From contig NZ_CP045542.1 in NCBI RefSeq assembly GCF_009792315.1, positions 620,001 to 684,000 on the forward strand: 64,000 nt of DNA, given 5' to 3'. The position numbers and the translations under genes are program-made. Below the pieces are notes generated by a model. That model was not told the origin of the DNA and searched no databases. It saw only the letters and a program-made list of their open reading frames with translations. The stretch is from Mycoplasma sp. NEAQ87857. Its GTDB lineage: Bacteria > Bacillota_I > Bacilli_A > Mycoplasmatales > Metamycoplasmataceae. Positions 56,976-64,000 of this stretch are shown here, piece after piece (position 1 is the stretch's first letter; each line of letters begins with the position of its first letter).

Positions 56976-57446
56976 TTATTTTCGAACGATAACTTGATTG
57001 GTATCTAAGTTATAAATAGTACTTGAAACATCACTACAAGGTCCAAAATCATATATCTTAGATACTTGGGGAAAGATTTTTTGTGCTTGAATAATAGAAT
57101 TAACTGGTGTTTGACCTGAAATATTAGCACTAGTCATATACATTGGACCATTTTCTAATAAATATTTAATTAATAATGGTTGATTTGGCATTCTAAAACC
57201 TTGATCATTAACAATAATACTATAAGCTCCAGGTCATAATTTGATGGCTAACTGTTCTGCTTTAGTGTTTCATTGTTTAAAAGATCTAGCTTGTTCAATA
57301 CTGCCTACTAGTATCATTATTTTTTTATCAATTGGACGTTGTTTTAATTGATAAATTAATTTTAAAGTTAAATCATCTACAGGACCACCAATTCCTCAAA
57401 CAGTATCTGTACTACAAATAATAATATTTTGATATAAATCATTCAT
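56976..57446 (-). CDS. tsaC: Threonylcarbamoyl-AMP synthase (YrdC/Sua5 domain)
   Basis: Makes threonylcarbamoyl-AMP, the first step of t6A synthesis at position 37 of ANN-reading tRNAs. 156 residues, the YrdC domain only. Visible motifs: STDTVWGIGG near the N-terminus, KQRPIDKKIMILV (the KxR core), LWPGAYSIIV, and TSANISGQ near the C-terminus. There is no ribosome binding site; TAATAT lies just before the ATG, so a leaderless message is likely. It is divergent from the deaminase gene and follows the giant gene on the other strand. Confidence 0.92.
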
Positions 57447-57485
57447 ATCAAAATATTACATCAAAAATAAAAAGAAGGTAAAAAA

Positions 57486-58778
57486 ATGAAAATACTAATT
57501 AAAAATGCAACTATAGTAACTATGGATTTAGAAAATGAAGTTTTATACAAACATCATATTTATATTCAAGATAATTTAATTCTTAAAGTCTCAAAAGATT
57601 TAGATTATACTTTTAAACCTGATATTACTATTAATGCTAATAATGATATAGTAATGCCGGGTTTAATTAATATGCATACTCATGTTCCAATGACTTTAAT
57701 GCGTAATTATGCTGAAGATGTGAATTTAGAATCTTGATTATTTGATCATATTTTTCCATTTGAAGATCAAATGACTTATGATGATGTTTATTATGGGGCT
57801 AAATTAGGAATTATGGAAATGATCCAAACTGGAACCACTAGCTTTTTAGATATGTATTTTCATCCTCAAGCAATTATTCAAGCAGCTAAAGAAATAGGGG
57901 TTAGAGCTTTTATAGCTCCTGGTTTTGTTAATAATAATTTAGAAACTAGAGTTAAAAATCAATTAGAGTTATTTGATAAATACCATTTATCAAATAATGG
58001 TTTGATTCAAATTTTTACTGGACCTCATGCAGTTTATACTAATGATGCTAATTCCTTAAAAATAGCTCATCAATTAGCCTTAAATACCTCTAAAACCATT
58101 CATATTCATTTAAATGAATCTTTAACAGAAGTAAATAATTGTTTAAAAGAAACTAATTATCGACCTATGGAATATATTAATCACTTAAATTTAACTCAAG
58201 ATGTTAATCTAATAGCTGCTCATGCAATACATTTAGATCAAAATGAAATGCAAATAGCTAAAAAGCACAATATTTCATTAGTTCATAATCCTAGTTCTAA
58301 TTTAAAAATTGCTTCAGGGGTAATGGATATAACTAAATATTTAAATTTTGGTATTAATGTTGCTTTAGGTACTGATGGAGCAGCTTCAAATAATAATTTA
58401 AATATGTTTAATGAAATAAAATTAGCTGCATTATTAGCTAAAGGTATTTATCATAATTTAGAACATATTAAATCTTATGATATTTTAAAAATGGCTACAG
58501 TAAATGGGACAAAAGCATTAAAAATGGACCATATTTTAGGGAAAATCAAAGCTAATTATCTTGCGGATCTAATTATTTTAAATCATAAGAGCATAAATTT
58601 TCAACCACAAAGCAATTTGATTGACGCTCTTGTATATTCATGTAATGCAAAAGATGTTAAAACTGTTATTATAGATGGGAAAATTGTTCAGAAGAATTAT
58701 AAATTGCTTATAAACGATTTTTCTAATACGATAAATAAAGTGAATGAAGCATACAATAGAATTATTAAAGAATTATAA
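57486..58778 (+). CDS. Amidohydrolase, MTA/SAH or related deaminase (SsnA/MtaD type)
   Basis: 430 residues, TIM-barrel metal-dependent deaminase. Metal ligands are His64 and His66 (MHTH), His208 (HIHLNE) and Asp297 (LGTDGAAS), with Glu211 and His246 (AAHAIHLD) as substrate or catalytic residues. The segment MTLMRNYAEDVNLESWL fits 5'-methylthioadenosine/S-adenosylhomocysteine deaminases; a guanine- or cytosine-type deaminase cannot be ruled out. GAAGG precedes the ATG. It lies directly upstream of a nucleoside-type ABC transporter, which supports a role in purine nucleoside salvage. Confidence 0.88.
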
Positions 58779-58843
58779 AATATGGAACAAATTTATATAT
58801 TTCCACATTTTATAATCAAATGCTTGTGATAGTAGTTTAATCA

Positions 58844-58867
58844 ATATTTATTATGTATAATAAATAT
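58844..58867. promoter_or_regulatory. Palindrome over the -10 box of the BMP operon
   Basis: ATATTTATTAT-GT-ATAATAAATAT is an 11-bp perfect inverted repeat that contains the TATAAT hexamer (58856-58861) used by the lipoprotein gene. A protein bound here would block the promoter. Confidence 0.5.
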
Positions 58868-58915
58868 GTTATTACATAACTAAATTATCTATATGAAACA
58901 AGGAGAATGACCTAT

Positions 58916-60241
58916 ATGTCAAAACTTAAAAGAATATTATTAACATTAACAGGAACAGTAAGTGCGGTACTTCCTATTGCTGTATCAGTATCTTGTGGAT
59001 CTAGTGAAGATGGTAAACCATCACAAGGTAGACCTTCACAATACATTCAACCAGATCAAAGGGTTGCAAAAGTTAATGCCAATCCAGCTATGACTGCAGA
59101 AGTAGCAAAAGCTCATCCAGATGCAAAATTAGTATATATTACAGATTCAGGACAAATTACTGATAAATCATTTAATCAATCTTCATGAGAAGCTCTTAAT
59201 TTAATTGATGATCAAACATCTACAGGAATTGATTACAAAGCTATTCAATCAGAAGGTCAATATGAAATTGCATATAATAATGCTTTAGCTGATGGAAGAA
59301 ATGTATGAATTTTATCTGGATTTGGACATGGATCACCAATTGCTCAATTCATTAAAGCTCATGTTGCTGACATGAAACAAAAGAACATTAAAATCATTAT
59401 TGTGGATACTAAAGTTTCAACAAAAGATTTAAGTGATGATCAAGCAGCATTAGATTATGTTAAAACTAATGTATATTCAGTTGAGTTCTTAACACAACAA
59501 GCAGCTTATGTTGTTGGTTATGCTTCATCACAATATTTAGCAGATAAATATGCAACAGATGCAGCAAAAAGAAAAATTTCAATGTTTGGTGGTGGAGCAG
59601 AACCAGGAGTTACAAACTTCATTACCGGATTCTTAAGAGGAATGCTAGCATGGAATAAAGCAAATGCTGATAAAAAAGTTACTACAAATTCAGCAATTAA
59701 CTTGGATTCAGGATTTGTTCCAGGTTCAAAAATGAATCAAGTTATCCAAGACTCATTACAACAAAATCCATCATTTGTTATGGCTGTAGCAGGTCCTGCA
59801 ACAAGTGCTGTTATTAAAGCTCTTAGTGATGGAGGAAGCAAATATAGTGAAGTTAGTGTTGTTGGAGTTGACGTTGATCAATCATTAGCTGATCAAGCTA
59901 ACAAAAAAAGATACGCTACATCAATTACTAAAAACTTAGCTCAAGCTGTATATGATGTTGTTCTAAAAGTTGTTTATGGTTTAGGTACATCTTCAACAGA
60001 AGTAAATCATAATCAAATAGAAGGATTACTTCAAAACTGAGTAGGATATGCACCATCACAACTTAGTGGTGAAGATAAAGCAAAAATGGATAATAATTTA
60101 CAAGCAGCTAAAGCAAAATATGAAGCATTAGAAAATTCTGAAAAAGAAGCAATTATTTCTAATAAATTACCAGATGGTTCAACAGATGCAGATTCTCAAA
60201 CTGCACTTGTTAATGCATTAGCAGCAGCAGTAAATTCTTAA
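58916..60241 (+). CDS. BMP-family nucleoside-binding lipoprotein
   Basis: Substrate receptor of a purine-nucleoside-type ABC importer. 441 residues. The lipobox is SVSC with Cys27. The BMP (basic membrane protein, PnrA-like) fold is marked by VYITDSGQITDKSFNQSSW, FGHG, and GVDVDQ. The start is the ATG 10 nt after AGGAG; an upstream in-frame ATG is only 1 nt from it and is rejected. It contains one of the rare TGG Trp codons (MLAWNKA). Mycoplasma BMP lipoproteins are often major surface antigens. It is followed by the ATPase and permease genes. Confidence 0.92.
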
Positions 60242-60250
60242 TTAAATAAA

Positions 60251-60288
60251 TAAAATAAATAATAGGAAAAACCCTATTATTTATTTTA
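60251..60288 (+). terminator. 16-bp hairpin between the lipoprotein and the ATPase genes
   Basis: TAAAATAAATAATAGG and its exact complement with a 6-nt loop. It may attenuate the downstream genes so that the binding protein is made in excess, or stabilise the upstream message. Confidence 0.6.
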
Positions 60289-60316
60289 TAATTTACAAAT
60301 TTTATAAAGGAAACTT

Positions 60317-62593
60317 ATGAAAAAAACAAATGCAATAGAATTCTTAAGCATTTCTAAGTCATTTGGTTCTATTAAAGCTAATCAAGAAGTAAGTTTTTCA
60401 GTTAAAAAAGGTTCCATTCACGCCCTTATTGGAGAAAATGGAGCTGGTAAAAGTACTTTAATGTCAATATTATTTGGTTTATATGAACCTGATAAAGGAT
60501 CGATTAAAGTTGATGAAAAAGAAGTATTGATTAAAGGACCTAATGATGCTAATCGATTAGGTATTGGTATGGTGCATCAACATTTTAAGTTAGTAAATGT
60601 TTATACTAACTTAGAAAATATTGTACTTGGAGATGAATCTTATAATAAAGTAACTAGAATCATTGATTATAAACCAGCGATTCAAAAAATTAAAGCTATT
60701 CAGGAAAAATTCGATTTACATTTTGATTTAAATGCAATTACAGGTAGTGAAACTGTAGCAACTCAACAAAAAGTTGAGATTATGAAAATGTTATATCGTG
60801 ATTCAGATATTTTAATTTTTGATGAACCTACTGCGGTTTTAACTGATGAAGAAATTCAAGGTTTATTACAAACCTTTAAATTATTTAGAGAACAAGGTAA
60901 AACTATCTTATTTATTTCACATAAATTAGGTGAAATAAAAGAAGTAGCTGATAATGGTACTATTTTACGTCATGGTCGGGTAATTGAAAACTTTGCAATT
61001 GCAGATGTTTCAATTGAACAAATGGCCAATATGATGGTTGGTGGAGAAGTTAAATTAGCTAGAAATAGTTATACTGATGCTTCTGCGAATGATATTATTT
61101 TAAGTTTAAAAAATGTATCAACTGAAGGTAAAAAACCTTTACACAATGTTTCTTTTGATATCCATGCTGGTGAAATTCTTGCTATAGCAGGGGTTGAAGG
61201 TAATGGTCAAACTGATTTAGAATATGTAATTAGTGGTATTAAAAAACCAGTTACTGGTAAGATAATGCAAAAAAGAACCAAATTGGTTGAAGAAAAATTC
61301 AAAACTTTACATAAAGCTAAAGTTAAGAAAAACTACTATTTAACAGCAATATCATTGCTTGTGTTAACTATAGGAATTTTATTATTAGCTTTAAATCAAA
61401 AACAAGCTGATATCAATATCATTAATAAAATTGTTGGTGGTATTTTAGTTGGTGGATTTGTTGTATTAGTAGGAAGTATTTTTAATGGTATTTATGGTAA
61501 TAAAATTCAAAATATTACTACTAATGGTAAAGATAATTTAAAACATAAATTATCAAAAGAAAATAACTTTATATTCAAATCCATTTATTATATTAATTTA
61601 TTATTTGCAGGAATTAGTATAGTTTTAATTTTAATAAGCTTACTTTACTTAAATAATCAATTATATAACTGATTTGTTTTTGCTGGTGTTTTAGGATTTG
61701 TATGAATTTTTGTACTTAATGCTTTTGGGCTATGAAAATTCATTAGCTTATCTAAAAAAATGTATAGCAAAAAAATGAGTTTTGGATTTGTCTTTACTGC
61801 TTTTGTTTGATTATTCTTCTTTGTTGAAGGAATTATAGGTTTATTAACTAATTTAAATCTTGAATCAAATCAAAATAACCAATTAACTATCATTTTAACA
61901 ATTATTAGTGTAATCTCAATACTTGGATTATTAGTTGCTGAAAGTGTAGCTAAAAAGATGGTTTATGCAATGAATTATGTTGATGTAAGTCAAAATAATG
62001 ATTTAGATTATATTGACTTAAATGAATTTGGAGTTTATGATATTTCAAAATTAGGACTTTCTTATATTCCAAGTGATAGACATAAACATGGTTTAGCTTT
62101 AGATTACACTATTAAACAAAATACTGTAATTAGAAAATTATGAGATAAAACTTATTCATTTTTATCAATTTTTAAAAGTAAAGCTATTAACCAAGAAACT
62201 CAAGAAATTATTGAAAAATATGATGTTCGTGGAGCTAGACAAGGATGATCTATGGCTAGATCACTTTCTGGTGGAAACCAACAAAAATTTATTGTTGGTA
62301 GAGAAATGAATTCAGAGCATGATTTCATTTTAATTGTTCAGCCAACTAGAGGTCTTGATGTTGGAGCTATTAAAAATATTCACGAACGTATTATTCAAGA
62401 AAAACAACAAGGTAAAGCAATTTTATTAATTTCATATGAATTAGATGAAGTATTTGCTTTGGCTGACCGTATTGCTGTACTTAACGGTGGAGAAATACAA
62501 ATTGTACAAACTGCTGATAAATTAACCAGAACTCAAATCGGTATTTATATGGCAAGTAAAAAACAACAAGGAGATTTAAATGAAAACAACTAA
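60317..62593 (+). CDS. Nucleoside-type ABC transporter ATPase with membrane insertion
   Basis: 758 residues; ordinary family members (RbsA/MglA/NupA type, two ATPase domains) have about 500-550. Domain 1: Walker A GENGAGKST (39-47), Q-loop GMVHQHFKLV, Walker B LIFDEPTAVL. Domain 2 begins with the usual GEILAIAGVEGNGQTDL (about 285) and ends with SLSGGNQQKF and VQPTRGLDVG. Between GKI (about 315) and LSYIPSDRHKHG (about 582) lie about 265 extra residues with six hydrophobic segments, which should be membrane helices. The frame is intact. AAAGGA precedes the ATG. It overlaps the permease gene by 14 nt. Confidence 0.92.
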
Positions 62594-64000
62594 AATCAAA
62601 ACTTCTCCTAAACAAACTTTAGAAAATGTAAGATCTTTTTTAATGTTTGATAATAAAAAAGATTCTAGAAAAAAAATATATGCATCATTATGAGCAATTA
62701 TTTTTGGTTTATTAATCGCTTCAGTAATTTATGTAATTATTGGTAGAACTGGAGCAAGTGCTCAAAAAACTGGATTATTTACCTTTGTTAATTATTTAAT
62801 TAAAGGAGCATTACAATCTACTCTTAGAAAAGATTTATATTTACTGATTATCTTTTTTGGATTTTCAGGTTTAGCAGTAGCAGTCAGTTTTAAATCAGGT
62901 CTGTTCAACATTGGGGTACCTGCTCAAATGACACTACCTGCTATTCTATTCTTTACTATTATTATTTCTAATAATATTAATCCAGATAAATTAAGTATTA
63001 ACTACTTAATTGGAATGTTCTTTGTTTTCATTCTTTTAGGATTATTAGTTGGTGCTATATCTGGTATATTAAAAGCTTATTTTAATGTGCATGAAGTTAT
63101 ATCAACTATTTTCTTAAACTGAATCATTACATATTTAGCTTCTTGATTATTTAATAAAAGTAACTTTATTTTCTTTACTCCAAATCAACAAGATCTAACT
63201 AATAGATATTTTTCAGATATTTTAGGATTAAGAAAAATAATTATTAGCAATCAAATTACATATCAATTTATTTATGTTGGATTTGCATTATTAATCCTTT
63301 TAGCTTTAGGATTATGATTCCTATACAACAAAACTACTTTAGGTTATAAAATCAAAATGGTTGGTATTAACCCTTCAAATGCTGAATATGTTGGTATTAA
63401 TCGTAAATTAACTACTATTTTAGTTATGTCATTCTCTGGAGCACTTGCGGGATTATCTGGATTTTATTACATAATTTTAAAAGAAGGAAAACTTTCAGGA
63501 GATCCTGCACCTTTAAGTATTGGATTTGAATCTATTGCTATTTCATTAATTGCTTTAAATAGTCCTATTGGAGTATGTTTTAGTTCAATGCTATATAGCT
63601 TTATTTATAATGGTGCAGTATCATTCCAATTAAAAAATGGATCAGAATCTTTAAAACCAGAGTTCTTCTTATTATTAACTGGTTTAATTATCTTTATGGC
63701 TGCTTTATCGGTAATGTTTTACAAATTTAAACCTTTAAGAACATTAGCCAAATATTCTTATTTATTTACCAATAAAGATTATTGATTAAACTTTAAAACT
63801 TATCATATTAGTAAAATCAAATACTTATGAAAAGAACGTTTTGTAGTGTATAAACATTTCTTTACTCATTTAAAATTAAAAGCAAAGTTTGCTAAAGAGC
63901 AAAAAGAATATGAAAATCAAATCGCTCAGTTAATAAAAAATAAATCGCAAATGAGCAATGATGAAGTAATTGAAATGTATAGTCAAATTGCTAAATTAAA
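62580..64000 (+). CDS. Nucleoside ABC transporter permease (partial)
   Basis: The C-terminal end lies outside the window; about 473 codons are present. BPD_transp_2-type permease of the BMP transporter with about nine to ten helices. The core shows VAVSFKSGLFNIGVPAQM (the FNIGxxGQ-like family motif) and the motif KMVGINPSNAEYVGI that precedes the ATPase-contacting loop. A Lys/Glu-rich cytoplasmic tail begins after about residue 400 and is still open at the window edge. AGGAG precedes the ATG inside the ATPase gene. A second permease gene is expected downstream. Confidence 0.9.

Noticed and set aside
1-64000. CRISPR array, prophage or integrative element
   Set aside because: No regularly spaced short direct repeats, no integrase, phage or conjugation genes; the only mobile element seen is the IS.
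1-64000. Replication origin
   Set aside because: No dnaA/dnaN genes and no cluster of DnaA-box-like sequences were noticed.

Overview
The window reads as a low-GC mollicute genome (Mycoplasma sensu lato). UGA is used as tryptophan throughout: almost every long protein only reads through if TGA is Trp, and stops are TAA or TAG. Long OppF, a fused phosphate permease, lipoprotein-type binding proteins, PTS HPr and a giant repeat-rich surface protein point to the hominis/synoviae side of the mycoplasmas. I cannot name a species from sequence alone.

Layout. (1) 1-2385: two exported or membrane proteins of unknown role, then thymidine kinase on the minus strand. (2) 2489-4222: uvrC. (3) 4394-16956: a lysine-riboswitch-like leader with a terminator, then one long operon with tight spacing: oligoendopeptidase F, OppA, OppB, OppC, OppD, an OppF with a ~500-residue insertion, and a small membrane protein. 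This would couple peptide import and peptide hydrolysis to intracellular lysine. (4) 16957-17602: a non-coding stretch with alternative hairpins. (5) 17603-21491: asnS and a YhcH-family gene (minus), then rsmD and an RlmD/TrmA-family methyltransferase (plus). (6) 21560-25730: two tandem homologous membrane proteins (minus); the second has lost its 5' end at the border of an intact IS1634-type element. (7) 25731-31819 (minus): tRNA-Trp(CCA), ychF, a heterodimeric ABC exporter pair, and pgk. (8) 32025-38981: ptsH (HPr), tRNA-Leu(AAG, minus), and a rarA-pheS-ung-pheT-glyA cluster. (9) 39099-43696: a phosphate uptake operon, pstS, fused pstC-pstA, pstB, phoU. (10) 43689-44252: an unknown minus-strand gene. 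(11) 44416-44572: a structured RNA candidate with its own promoter and terminator. (12) 44882-56809: a single gene for a 3975-residue surface protein. (13) 56976-64000: a YrdC/Sua5 protein (minus), an MtaD/SsnA-type deaminase, and a nucleoside-type ABC transporter (BMP lipoprotein, duplicated ATPase with a multi-TM insertion, permease cut off by the window end).

How it fits together. The genes suit a parasite that imports peptides, nucleosides and phosphate and keeps core translation and DNA repair. Two patterns recur. Several genes start without a ribosome binding site, with a -10 box immediately upstream, which suggests leaderless mRNAs. Five gene pairs overlap by exactly 11 nt in the form ATGAANNNTAR, where other bacteria would often use the ATGA overlap that UGA=Trp forbids. 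The most promising unexplained items are the riboswitch-peptide operon link, the ATPase with membrane segments inside its second nucleotide-binding domain, and the 44.4 kb RNA.
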